Positions 55,823 to 64,000 of a DNA stretch of 64,000 nucleotides are shown here, piece by piece. The position numbers and the translations under genes were made by a program. The stretch lies in assembly GCF_006658505.1 (NCBI RefSeq), contig NZ_VFUZ01000007.1:1-64000 (forward strand). Direction: 5' to 3'. How positions within the stretch are numbered: the stretch's first letter is position 1; every line of letters starts with the position of its first letter. Source of the stretch: Mesorhizobium sp. B2-4-15. Its GTDB lineage: Bacteria > Pseudomonadota > Alphaproteobacteria > Rhizobiales > Rhizobiaceae. Below the pieces are notes generated by a model, which was not told the DNA's origin, did no database searches, and worked only from the letters and a program-made list of their open reading frames with translations.

Positions 55823-56143
55823 TCAGCCCTGGCGCTCTGGTACCCGCACCACCAGGCCGTCGAGTGCGTCGCGCACCTTGATCTGGCAGGACAGCCGCGA
55901 GTTCGGCTGCACGTCATAGGCAAAGTCCAGCATGTCCTCTTCCATCGCTTCCGGCTCGCCGACTTCCGCCGTCCACGCCTCATCGACATAGACATGGCAG
56001 GTTGCGCAGGCACAGGCGCCGCCGCACTCCGCCTCGATCCCTGGTACGGCGTTGCGGATGGCGTTTTCCATGACCGTCGAGCCGTTTTCGGCATCCACGT
56101 CGAACTGTGTGCCGTCATGGGCGATGAAGGTCAGCTTGGTCAT
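55823..56143 (-). CDS. Adrenodoxin-type 2Fe-2S ferredoxin
   Basis: The 106-residue product has the ISC/adrenodoxin-type ligand spacing Cys40-x5-Cys46-x2-Cys49 and Cys86, with the extra Cys44 in the same loop, and the conserved [17 protein letters not shown] segment. Electrons come probably from the reductase encoded just downstream; users may include cytochrome P450s or Fe-S assembly enzymes. The ATG at 56143 precedes [17 protein letters not shown]. Confidence 0.92.
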   Translation of the reverse strand: MTKLTFIAHDGTQFDVDAENGSTVMENAIRNAVPGIEAECGGACACATCHVYVDEAWTAEVGEPEAMEEDMLDFAYDVQPNSRLSCQIKVRDALDGLVVRVPERQG

Positions 56144-56242
56144 TTGTCACCTGAAGGGAGTTTCCGCCGAGATAATCACTCTGGCAGACAAGTCAACTGC
56201 CGCGCGAAAGCGCCGCTCGGTGACGTTTTTCCGCAAACTGGA

Positions 56243-56611
56243 TCAGCGACTGATGGCGGCGATGAAATCGCGCACTTCGTCGATCAGCGTGCCAAGCCGC
56301 TTCAGTGTCTGGCCGTCATCAGGCCGACGCTCGATCTCGGTGGCGCAATCGGCGATGGCGAAGGCGCCGACACCGCGAGCCGACCCCTTCAATCCATGAG
56401 CCAGCAGAAGCCGGTCCTTGAGGTCGGCATCGACTATTTTGTCGCGCACCGACAGCGCCTGCTGTACAAACAGCGCCAGCACTTCCTGCTCCAGGCTGCG
56501 GTCACCCATCGTCTGCCGGGCAAGGTGTGCCAAATCGACCGGCCTGGACCGCCCCGTTCCCGATACGTCGCCCCCGGGCATTGAGAAGGCAATGCCGCTT
56601 TCGCCACGCAT
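56243..56611 (-). CDS. HPt (histidine phosphotransfer) domain protein
   Basis: The 122-residue product (139 from a TTG at 56662) is a single HPt four-helix domain: the phospho-acceptor is His72 in LLLAHGLKGSARGVGAFAIAD. ATG 56611 is preferred for its GGAG at 9 nt and because the TTG has no site. HPt proteins shuttle phosphate between hybrid kinases and regulators. Divergent from gpr (273 bp), it may be functionally linked to polarity or cell cycle, but no kinase is directly next to it. Confidence 0.82.
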   Translation of the reverse strand: MRGESGIAFSMPGGDVSGTGRSRPVDLAHLARQTMGDRSLEQEVLALFVQQALSVRDKIVDADLKDRLLLAHGLKGSARGVGAFAIADCATEIERRPDDGQTLKRLGTLIDEVRDFIAAISR

Positions 56612-56726
56612 GAACTCGAACTCCGTTTTCTTCGGCCGCCTGAAAAAACTAGGCGAATCCAATGGACAACGGGTTAACGAATGGCCCGGAAAAATGTTGC
56701 GAAAACGGCGCCCAAATCACAGTTCC

Positions 56727-56743
56727 GTTAACCTTATATTTAA
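56727..56743 (+). promoter_or_regulatory. CtrA-like AT-rich motif upstream of the giant coiled-coil gene
   Basis: GTTAACCTTATATTTAA resembles the reverse form of the CtrA site (GTTAA-N7-TTAA), except that the second TTAA is one base further away (N8). It lies about 150 bp upstream of the start codon. Weak, inferred from consensus only. Confidence 0.3.
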
Positions 56744-56884
56744 AGTTTTACGTATCCCGCGGAATGCATGTTTTCTTTACCCCCCTGTGTCATTACGATA
56801 CGAGGGTCCATTTTCAGCCTCCTGCGCGGGGGTACCACAAACAGAATTATAAGCCCGCGGCAGCTAGTACAGGGTAGCGAAGGC

Positions 56885-59800
56885 ATGGCGAAGAAACCAA
56901 CGACGACGACCAGAACTCTCGACAGCGATGTGGCCAGGGAGCTCGAAAAAGCGCTCGATATCGACCTCAGCGGTGATCTCGGCAGCGGCGACCTCGATAT
57001 CGCGGCTTCGATGGAAGATCTGGAAGCGCAGATATCCCAGGCCGCCGACGAGCTGGCCCGCGAGGGACGCAACCAGAAGCCGGCTCCCGCCGCCAATCAG
57101 GCCGAGGCCGCTCAGCCCGCGCCCAAAACCCAGCCCGCGCCCAAGCCTACCGAACTGCGCCCTGTGGAGACACGCAATGGCGGCCAGCCCGCAGCGGGCT
57201 TCGCGCCTGCCAATGACGATCGCCAGAAGGATTACAAGACGCTCCTGCACAGCCTGAACAAGCGTGCCTCCAACACCGTCTATTGGGTCATTGCCTTTGT
57301 TTCGCTCGCCTGGATCGCGGGCGCCGCCGGGCTGGCCAACCTGCTTTTTGGAGCGAGCATCTGGCATATCCGCACGCTTGACCAGTTCTTTGCCCGTCCC
57401 GAGCTGATTGGCCTTGCGGTCGCGGCGATCGTGCCGGTCATCCTGTTCTGGGCCTTCGCGGCGATGATTCGCCGTGCCCAGGACATGCGCATCGCCGCCC
57501 AGTCGATGACGGAAGTGGCCTTCCGCCTGACCGAGCCGGAAAACATGGCTCAGGATCGCGTCATGATGATCGGCCAGGCCGTTCGCCGCGAGGTGGCGGC
57601 CATGGGCGAAGGCATCGAACGCACGCTTGCCCGCGCGGTGGAGTTGGAAACCCTGGTCCACAGCGAAGTCAACCAGATTGAGCGGTCCTATACGGAAAAC
57701 GAGAACCGGATCCGTTCGCTCGTCGACGGGCTCGGCAGCGAGCGCGAGGCGGTCGTCACCCATGCCGAGCGCGTCCGCGCCTCGATCGCCGGCGCGCATG
57801 AGACGCTCAAAGACGAAATCGGTGCCGCCAGCGACATCATTCGCGACAGCATCCTCAACGCATCGACCAAGCTGTCGATGACGATCACCAATTCCGGCGA
57901 CACGCTGATCGACCGCATCAACGAAAGCTCTCTGTCGATCTTCGATTCGGTGGAAGGCCGGCTTGATACCATCACCGACCGGCTGTCGACCTCCGGCGAG
58001 GCTTTCGCCAGCCTGCTCGACACGCGCATTGCCAAGCTGACGGATACGACGGACGGCCTGACCCGGTCGTTGACCGATCTGCTCGACGATCGCACCACCG
58101 GCATGGTGTCGCTGCTCGGCGGCGCCGCGCGTACCCTCAATTCGGAATTCGAGGCCAGCCTCAACGGCATCGAGCGCACGCTCGCCGAACGCGGCCAGGC
58201 ATTGATCAGCGAATTCCAGACCCGCGCCGAGGCGCTGGACACCGGCACGCAGAAACTCAACGCGGCACTCGAGGCGCGCGCGCGCCAGATCAACGAGACG
58301 CTGGTCGAACGCGCCCGTGAAATCGCCCACACCTTCGCCGAGAGCAAGGACACGCTGGCCGCGATGATCGATCAGGGCAAGACCCAGATCGGCGCCGACA
58401 TGGCCGACATCGTCACATCGACATCGAGCATGCTGGAGGCCCGCGCCAGCGATTTCGCCGGGCGCATGGAAGCCGCGCGTCACGTCGTCTCGCGTTCCTT
58501 CGACGCCGATATCCAGCGGCTCGCCGACGCCCGCGCCGGCATCGAGGAAGCCGTCGAAAACCACAGCCGCAAGCTGTCGGAAAGCCGCGAGCGCATGGCG
58601 GCCGCCATGGAGGCGGATCTGGCGAAATTCGCCGAAGGCCGCGAAGGTATCGATGCGGCGGTGACCGACCAGGTGCAGAAGCTGGCCGAAGGCCGCAACC
58701 TGATCGCACGTGCCCTCGAGGAGGATCTGCGTAAGGTCAACGAATCGCGCGCTGCCATCGATGCGTCGCTCGGCAGTCATCTCGAAAGGCTGGAAGAAGG
58801 CCGCAACCGGCTCTCGCTGGCTCTCAATGAAGACTCCGGGAAACTTGTGCAAGCCCGCACGATCATTGATGAAATGGTCGCCGGACATGTCGGCAAGCTG
58901 GCCGAAGGCCGTAACATCCTGTCGCGCGCCCTGGAAGCAGATCTCGGCAAACTGTCGGACAGCCGCGCCAGCATCGACGGCCTGGTCGCCGACCAGGTCG
59001 GGAAGATCGCCGAGGGCCGTGCCGTGCTCGCCAAGGCGCTCGAAAACGACATTGTCGGCATCAAGAGCCTGATCGAGACCCACTCGGCAAAGCTGGCGGA
59101 AGACCGCAGCCAGCTTGGCCGTTCGCTCGAGAACGACCTCTCGGGCATCAGGACCCTGCTCGACGATCATTCGGGAAGGCTTGCCAACGACCGCAGCCTG
59201 CTGTCGCAGACGCTCGAAGCCGACCTTGCCAAACTCGCCGAAAGCCGCTCGAGCATCGACGGACTGGTCGCCGGTCAGGTCGAGAAGCTGGCCGAGGGCC
59301 GCGACATTCTCAAGCGCGCGCTGGAATCGGACCTCAACACGATCAAGGGCGTGATATCCAGCCAGTCGGAAAAACTGGCGGAGGACCGCGGCCAGCTTTC
59401 GCGGGTCCTGGAAGCCGACCTGCAGAATGTGAACAGCGTCATCGCCGATCACATGAACAGGCTGGTTCAGGATCGTTCGATCTTGTCGAAGGCTCTCGAG
59501 GACGACCTTACCAAACTGGCCGACAGCCGTTCCAGCATCGACGGGCTGGTGGCCGGTCAGGTCGAGAAGCTGGCCGAAGGCCGCGACATCCTGCGGCGGG
59601 CCCTGGAAGCCGACCTCAACACGATCAAGAACACCGTTGCCGACCAGTCGCAGCAATTAGTCGACAACCGCGCGCAATTCGCCCGGGCCCTCGAGGCTGA
59701 TCTCGAAGGCGTCAACAGCCTGGTCCAGGGCCATGCCGAAAGGCTTGCACAGGACCGATCGACACTTTCCAAGGCATTGGAAGACGATCTCGCCAAACTG

Positions 59801-62800
59801 GCCGAGAGCCGCTCGAGTATTGATGGGCTGGTTTCGGGTCAGGTTGAGAAGCTGGCCGAAGGCCGCAACATCCTCAAGCGTGCGCTCGAGGCCGATCTCG
59901 AGACGATCAGGGACACCGTTGCCGATCAGTCGCAGAAACTGGTGGATGACCGCGCACAGTTCGCCCGGGCTCTCGAAGCCGACCTTGAAAGCGTCAGCGG
60001 CTTGGTGAACAGCCACGCCGAAAGGCTCGTCCAGGATCGCTCGACCCTGTCGAGGGCGCTCGAGGACGATCTTGCCAAGCTGGCTGAAAGCCGTTCGAGC
60101 ATCGACGGTCTGGTCGCCGGCCAGGTGGAGAAGCTGGCCGAAGGCCGCGATGTTCTCAAACGCGCCCTCGAAGCCGATCTTGCCAAGCTGGCCGAAAGCC
60201 GCTCCAGCATCGACGGCCTGGTCGCAGGTCAGGTGGAGAAGCTGGCCGAAGGCCGCGACATTCTCACGCGCGCCCTCGAAGCCGATCTGGCCAAACTGGC
60301 CGAAAGCCGCTCCAGCATCGACGGCCTGGTCGCCGGTCAGGTGGAGAAGCTGGCCGAAGGTCGCGACATTCTCAAACGCGCGCTCGAAGCCGATCTGCAG
60401 AAGCTGACCGAGAGCCGCAGCGACATCGATGACATCATCTCCGGCCATGTCGGCAAGCTCGCCGAAGGCCGCAACATGCTGAGCCGCGCTCTGGAAGACG
60501 ATCTCGGCAAGCTCGCCGAGACCCGCAAGGATGTCGACCGCTCCCTGTCCGGCCACATCGACCAGATCGCTGCCAGGAGCACCGACATTTCGGCCGCGAT
60601 CGCAGCCGATGTGGACAAGATCGAGCAGGCGTTCAGCCGCCAGACCGGTATCATCGAGGAACGCGCCGGGACCATGGAGCGCGCGCTCTCGACCGGTGTC
60701 GACAATGTTCGCGGCGTGCTCGAGAGGAGCGCGGTCTTCGTTGCCGGCGCATTGCGTGAAAAGGTCCTGGAAGTCACCAGCGCGCTGCATGAGCAGGCCG
60801 GCGCGGCCTTCAGCGACGCGGATCGCAAGATCGCGGAGCGCGCCGAACAGACGTCCGCGGCCCTGTTGGCGCGGGCCGAAGACATTGCCCGTACCTTCGA
60901 GGAGGCCGATCGCCGCCTCCACGCCCGTGCGGAAGATACGTCGAACGCCTTGCTTGCCCGTGCCGACGATACCTCCAGCTCGCTGCTGGCCCGTGCCTAC
61001 GAAACCGCCGATCAGCTGGCTGCCCGTGCCAGCGAAATCGCCGGCACCTTCGACAGGGCGGACCAGAGGCTCGCCGCGCGCACCCAGCAAACCGCCGATC
61101 AGCTAAACGCCCGTGTAAGCGAAATCGCCGGCACCTTCGACGCGGCGGACCAGAAGCTCGCCGCGCGCGCTCGGGAAACCGCGGATCAGCTTGCTGCCCG
61201 GGCCCAGGAAACCGCCGATCATCTGGCTGCCCGCGCGGGCGAGATCGTCGGTACGTTCGACGACGCCGACCAGAAGCTGGTTGCCCGTGCCGTCGAGACG
61301 GCACAGTCGCTGGCCGCCCGCGCCGGCGACATCCTGCGCAACTTCGAAAGCGCCGACCAGAGGCTCGGCATGCGTATCGGCGAATCGGCCGAGGCGCTCG
61401 CCGCCCGTGCATCCGATCTCGGCCGTATCTTCGACGCCGCCGACCAGCAATTGGTCGCGCGCATCGCGGAAGGGTCGGACGCGCTGTCCAACCGTGCGTC
61501 GGAAATCGGCCGTATCTTCGACGAGGCGGACCAGCGTCTGGTTACGCGCATCGCCGACAGTTCTTCGACGATCGGCGAGCACGCGCAGACCATCGTCGGT
61601 GCTTTCGCCAGCACCGAGCAGAGGGTCGCCGACCGTGCGCGCCAGACCGGCCAGGAACTGGCCGTGCATGCCCGCGAAATCGAGCAGGCGCTTGCCGGCG
61701 CCGACGAGCGTCTGGCATCGAGCGCGGCGGCCGCGGCCGCTCGTGTCGAGGAGCAGATCGCCGGGGTCGAGAACCGGCTCGCCAACACCACGGAAACGAT
61801 CGGCCAGAGGCTCAACGAGCAGGTTTCGACCGCCGAGGCACAGCTCGTTTCGCGCGCCAATGTGATCGCGGAGACCTTTACCGCGGTTGGCCAGCATATC
61901 GGCCAAAGCACCAACGACGCCGCCAAGACGATCGGCGCCAATACCCGCGAGCTCAACTCCATGCTCGCGGCGAGGTCGGCCGAGATGTCGAAGATCCTCG
62001 ATGAGACCGCACGGCCGTTGGTCGAGCGCTTCGCCCAGGGTGGCTCCGAACTGCAAAAGAGCATGGAAGAGGTCACCGAACGCGCCGCCGAGAAGCTGCG
62101 TAGCGAGAATGCAGCTCTCGTCAACGCGCTCGCCAGCCGCACCGCCGAGACCTTGTCGGCGGTCGAAGGCGCCCGCTCGTCGCTGTCCGACAGCGTCGCC
62201 GACCTCATCGGCCGTATGACCAAGTCCAGTTCGCAGCTCGGTCAGTTGATCGAGCAGGCCGCGGTCAATCTCGGCCAGGTCGACGAACGCCTGACGGGAA
62301 GCACGCAAAGCTTCGCGGCCACCACCGAAAAGGCGGCCCAGACCTTTGCCAGCTCGGCGCGCCTGGTCGATTCCAACACCACAAGGCTGACGGAGCTGTC
62401 GTCGTCGACCTTGCGCGAGGTGGCATCGATCGCCACCAAGTTCGACGAGCATAGCCGCCTGCTGGCCAGCGCTTCGGACCTCCTGAGCTCGGCCCAGAGC
62501 AACCTCGAGCACACGCTGGAAAGACAGTCGTCGCTTGAAGATCTCGCCGTCGGCCTGGTCAAGAAATCGGAGGACCTCGAAAGGGTCATGCGCTCCTTCG
62601 AAAACCTCGTCGGCCAGACGTTGCAGAACGCCGAGGGCAAGACGCTGGAGTCCGCCGACAAGATCCGCAACGCCATCACCGATGTCGTCGATTCGGCCAC
62701 CAAGCGCTTCGCCGATGCGACCGAGGAGATGCGTCGCACCGCCGGCTCGATCAAGAGCGAACTCGACCTCACCCGCGCCGAACTCAAGAAGGGCGTCATC

Positions 62801-63589
62801 GAGATGCCCGAAGAGGCAAAGGAATCGACCTCTGCCATCCGCCGCGCCGTCTCGGAGCAGATCAATGCCTTGAAGGAGCTTTCGGACATCGTTGCGAAGT
62901 CCGGTCGCGGCGGCGACGCCTCGGAGCCGCGCGGCCTGCGCCCGGCGCCGCAAGCGCCGGCGCCACGCGCCGCCGAACCACCGCGTCGTGCCCCGGCACC
63001 GCAGCCGGAACTTCGTGCGCCGCAGGCGCCGCTGGGCGGCACGGTGCTGCGCGGCACGCTCGACCTCGAGCGCCCGGCCGAAGCGGCATCGCGCCCGCGC
63101 TCCGACGCCAGTGCCCGGACGCCACAGGGCGGCTGGGTGCGCGATCTCCTGACCGCGGCATCGAACGACGCGGACCTCATGCCCACGGCACCGGCAGCGC
63201 CCGCGGAAGCACCGCGCGCAACCCCTGCCCAGCGCTCGCCGTTGCATGTCGTGGAATCGCTGAACTCGCTCTCCGTCGACATCGCGCGGGCCATCGACCA
63301 CGATGCCTCGATCGAGTTGTGGAACCGCTATCGACGCGGCGAGCGTGACGTCTTCACCCGCCGGCTCTACACGCTGAAGGGTCAGCAGACATTCGACGAA
63401 ATTCGCCGCAAGTATCAGGCCGAGGCCGAATTCCGCGCCGCCGTCGACCGCTACTGCGACGACTTCGAGAAGCTGCTCAAGGATGTGTCGCGCAACGATC
63501 GCGACAACATCATGGCCCAGACCTATCTCACGTCGGATACCGGCAAGGTCTACACCATGCTGGCGCACGCCAGCGGCCGCCTGCACTAA
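56885..63589 (+). CDS. Giant polar coiled-coil membrane protein, GPR/RgsE (TipN-like) family
   Basis: The 2234-residue product has an acidic-basic N-terminal part (1-125), two membrane helices at about 130-156 and 171-196, and then some 1,900 residues of heptad-rich coiled coil. Residues 572-1215 consist of 36-residue repeats built on KLAESRSSIDGLVAGQVEKL and AEGRDILKRALEAD, about a dozen KLAEGR-type units. Residues 1315-1560 form a second repeat class (ADQLAARASEIAGTFD). A Pro-rich linker (2010-2110) leads to a conserved globular end (SLSVDIARAIDHDASIELWNRYRRG, 2115-2234). The same plan occurs in Agrobacterium GPR and Sinorhizobium RgsE, which form a ring at the growing pole. GAAGG precedes the ATG. 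Confidence 0.8.
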   Translation: MAKKPTTTTRTLDSDVARELEKALDIDLSGDLGSGDLDIAASMEDLEAQISQAADELAREGRNQKPAPAANQAEAAQPAPKTQPAPKPTELRPVETRNGGQPAAGFAPANDDRQKDYKTLLHSLNKRASNTVYWVIAFVSLAWIAGAAGLANLLFGASIWHIRTLDQFFARPELIGLAVAAIVPVILFWAFAAMIRRAQDMRIAAQSMTEVAFRLTEPENMAQDRVMMIGQAVRREVAAMGEGIERTLARAVELETLVHSEVNQIERSYTENENRIRSLVDGLGSEREAVVTHAERVRASIAGAHETLKDEIGAASDIIRDSILNASTKLSMTITNSGDTLIDRINESSLSIFDSVEGRLDTITDRLSTSGEAFASLLDTRIAKLTDTTDGLTRSLTDLLDDRTTGMVSLLGGAARTLNSEFEASLNGIERTLAERGQALISEFQTRAEALDTGTQKLNAALEARARQINETLVERAREIAHTFAESKDTLAAMIDQGKTQIGADMADIVTSTSSMLEARASDFAGRMEAARHVVSRSFDADIQRLADARAGIEEAVENHSRKLSESRERMAAAMEADLAKFAEGREGIDAAVTDQVQKLAEGRNLIARALEEDLRKVNESRAAIDASLGSHLERLEEGRNRLSLALNEDSGKLVQARTIIDEMVAGHVGKLAEGRNILSRALEADLGKLSDSRASIDGLVADQVGKIAEGRAVLAKALENDIVGIKSLIETHSAKLAEDRSQLGRSLENDLSGIRTLLDDHSGRLANDRSLLSQTLEADLAKLAESRSSIDGLVAGQVEKLAEGRDILKRALESDLNTIKGVISSQSEKLAEDRGQLSRVLEADLQNVNSVIADHMNRLVQDRSILSKALEDDLTKLADSRSSIDGLVAGQVEKLAEGRDILRRALEADLNTIKNTVADQSQQLVDNRAQFARALEADLEGVNSLVQGHAERLAQDRSTLSKALEDDLAKLAESRSSIDGLVSGQVEKLAEGRNILKRALEADLETIRDTVADQSQKLVDDRAQFARALEADLESVSGLVNSHAERLVQDRSTLSRALEDDLAKLAESRSSIDGLVAGQVEKLAEGRDVLKRALEADLAKLAESRSSIDGLVAGQVEKLAEGRDILTRALEADLAKLAESRSSIDGLVAGQVEKLAEGRDILKRALEADLQKLTESRSDIDDIISGHVGKLAEGRNMLSRALEDDLGKLAETRKDVDRSLSGHIDQIAARSTDISAAIAADVDKIEQAFSRQTGIIEERAGTMERALSTGVDNVRGVLERSAVFVAGALREKVLEVTSALHEQAGAAFSDADRKIAERAEQTSAALLARAEDIARTFEEADRRLHARAEDTSNALLARADDTSSSLLARAYETADQLAARASEIAGTFDRADQRLAARTQQTADQLNARVSEIAGTFDAADQKLAARARETADQLAARAQETADHLAARAGEIVGTFDDADQKLVARAVETAQSLAARAGDILRNFESADQRLGMRIGESAEALAARASDLGRIFDAADQQLVARIAEGSDALSNRASEIGRIFDEADQRLVTRIADSSSTIGEHAQTIVGAFASTEQRVADRARQTGQELAVHAREIEQALAGADERLASSAAAAAARVEEQIAGVENRLANTTETIGQRLNEQVSTAEAQLVSRANVIAETFTAVGQHIGQSTNDAAKTIGANTRELNSMLAARSAEMSKILDETARPLVERFAQGGSELQKSMEEVTERAAEKLRSENAALVNALASRTAETLSAVEGARSSLSDSVADLIGRMTKSSSQLGQLIEQAAVNLGQVDERLTGSTQSFAATTEKAAQTFASSARLVDSNTTRLTELSSSTLREVASIATKFDEHSRLLASASDLLSSAQSNLEHTLERQSSLEDLAVGLVKKSEDLERVMRSFENLVGQTLQNAEGKTLESADKIRNAITDVVDSATKRFADATEEMRRTAGSIKSELDLTRAELKKGVIEMPEEAKESTSAIRRAVSEQINALKELSDIVAKSGRGGDASEPRGLRPAPQAPAPRAAEPPRRAPAPQPELRAPQAPLGGTVLRGTLDLERPAEAASRPRSDASARTPQGGWVRDLLTAASNDADLMPTAPAAPAEAPRATPAQRSPLHVVESLNSLSVDIARAIDHDASIELWNRYRRGERDVFTRRLYTLKGQQTFDEIRRKYQAEAEFRAAVDRYCDDFEKLLKDVSRNDRDNIMAQTYLTSDTGKVYTMLAHASGRLH
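60071..60394 (+). repeat. Three near-identical 108-bp tandem repeats in the coiled-coil gene
   Basis: Units start at 60071, 60179 and 60287, each 108 bp (36 codons), with very few base differences even at third codon positions. More diverged units extend on both sides (about 58600-60530). The near identity points to recent duplication or gene conversion. Confidence 0.9.
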
Positions 63590-63602
63590 GCCAGGAATTG
63601 AA

Positions 63603-63626
63603 CAGGCGGGGCCATGGTCCCGCCTG
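63603..63626 (+). terminator. Hairpin after the coiled-coil gene
   Basis: CAGGCGGG (63603-63610) pairs with CCCGCCTG (63619-63626) around an 8-nt loop, starting 13 bp after the stop. No T-tract follows, so it is only a probable terminator. Confidence 0.55.
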
Positions 63627-63891
63627 TGCCTGAGCTAAACTTTCCGGCGCATGCTGACCCTGTTCCCATGGGGCGCTGTTCTGTCCTGGGACAAGGATCA
63701 AGGATTTGGCCAGGACGCCGAGTAACAAGCTTGCGGACCATTATGGCGTCGAACACCCGCCGTCGCAGGGACACGACGCGCTCGACGATGCGCCATCCAA
63801 GATCTACACCTTGCAGCACCTGATGAAGACTGGAAAGCTGCGGCTTGATGCCTTCGAGCGCCGGCCAGAAAGCGTCGCCGCCCCCTGGCGC
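63627..63891. other. Gap of 265 bp, possible gene remnant
   Basis: No gene is supported. One plus-strand frame (from about 63704) reads protein-like sequence (NKLADHYGVEHPPSQGHDAL, later KIYTLQHLMKTGKLRLDAFE) but has no recognised family, lacks a ribosome site, and runs through the end of the window antisense to the next gene. Confidence 0.3.
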
Positions 63892-64000
63892 TCAGATCAC
63901 CGAATCGGTCCAGCGAACGATCTGCTTGGCGGCATCCCCGAACGCGCTGTCGAGCGCACTGACATAGGCGGAATTGCCGCGCCCCGAAACGGGCGCGGTC
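63892..64000 (-). CDS. C-terminus of a probable ABC-transport auxiliary lipoprotein (partial)
   Basis: Only the last 35 codons lie inside the window. They read TAPVSGRGNSAYVSALDSAF, then GDAAKQIVRWTDSVI and a TGA at 63892. The GRGN-x-AYV-x-ALD-x-AF pattern and the IVRW ending recall the C-terminal region of PqiC-like ABC-type transport auxiliary lipoproteins that partner MlaD/MCE proteins. The assignment rests on this short piece and is tentative. Confidence 0.45.
   Translation of the reverse strand, partial: TAPVSGRGNSAYVSALDSAFGDAAKQIVRWTDSVI

Noticed and set aside
56864..59656. 930-codon minus-strand frame opposite the coiled-coil gene (and a similar one of 827 codons at 61103-63586)
   Set aside because: Stop-free antisense frames are expected opposite repetitive GC-rich coding sequence; no start signals and no known motifs.
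58600..60530. Regular repeats that could suggest a CRISPR array
   Set aside because: The repeats are in frame, coding, 36 codons long and have no unique spacers; they are protein repeats.

Overview
The window is GC-rich bacterial chromosome, and its gene content fits an alphaproteobacterium of the order Hyphomicrobiales (Rhizobiales), most likely Mesorhizobium or a close relative. The pointers are a BA14K-family protein, CckA, a zinc-free DksA, an Anbu proteasome-like cluster, LexA boxes of the form GTTC-N7-GTTC, rhizobial intergenic palindromes, and a 2234-residue homologue of the Agrobacterium growth pole ring protein (GPR; RgsE in Sinorhizobium). The assignment rests on recognising families by eye, not on a database search. 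Almost everything looks like core chromosome. The only hints of mobile DNA are a pair of insertion-sequence-like terminal repeats at the left edge next to tRNA-Lys and dispersed palindromic elements.

Layout. 1-1.5 kb: IS-like end, tRNA-Lys(UUU), BA14K protein, DUF6882 protein. 1.5-5.5 kb: glycerol catabolism (glpK, glpD, glpR) with a promoter overlaid by helically phased TTCG motifs. 5.6-7.1 kb: PLP-dependent decarboxylase. 7.2-11.4 kb: Anbu peptidase, transglutaminase-like protein, alpha-E protein and circularly permuted ATP-grasp protein, the most intriguing system here (a probable peptide ligation/hydrolysis cassette of unknown substrate). 11.6-17 kb: Lrp ligand-binding-only protein, DUF4864 protein, the queuosine genes tgt and queA, a DMT transporter, two cyclophilins and coaD. 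17.2-20.3 kb: a 50-aa membrane peptide and gyrA. 20.4-25.5 kb: SulP transporter coupled to a ParB-like protein, an AraC regulator, MarC and OsmC. 25.6-31.8 kb: ssb and uvrA, each with a LexA box, flanking an ArsR/SRPBCC pair, a ClpP-like protease and a small exported protein.

31.8-41.7 kb: DUF302, GNAT and DUF72 proteins, a membrane diguanylate cyclase, a 58-aa protein, PhoX, DeoD-type purine nucleoside phosphorylase and the cell-cycle kinase CckA. 42-46.7 kb: FliO-like protein, dksA, SixA-type phosphatase and a YcjX/YcjF pair. 46.8-50.4 kb: exported protein, a frameshifted lipoprotein pseudogene, a KefB-type antiporter and a DUF924 protein. 50.4-52.2 kb: folate genes folP-folB-folK. 52.3-56.6 kb: DUF922 metalloprotease-like protein, DHA2 transporter, a ferredoxin reductase and ferredoxin pair, and an HPt protein. 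56.9-63.6 kb: the giant coiled-coil polar protein with recently duplicated 108-bp repeats. The right edge cuts into a probable ABC-transport auxiliary lipoprotein.

Themes. Three housekeeping proteins (Tgt, DksA, UvrA) have lost some or all cysteine/histidine ligands of their classical zinc sites. Small genes absent from long-ORF calls are present (50 aa and 58 aa). Several gene pairs overlap by ATGA or TGATG and are probably translationally coupled: sulP/parB-like, uvrA/DUF302, ycjX/ycjF and DMT/queA.
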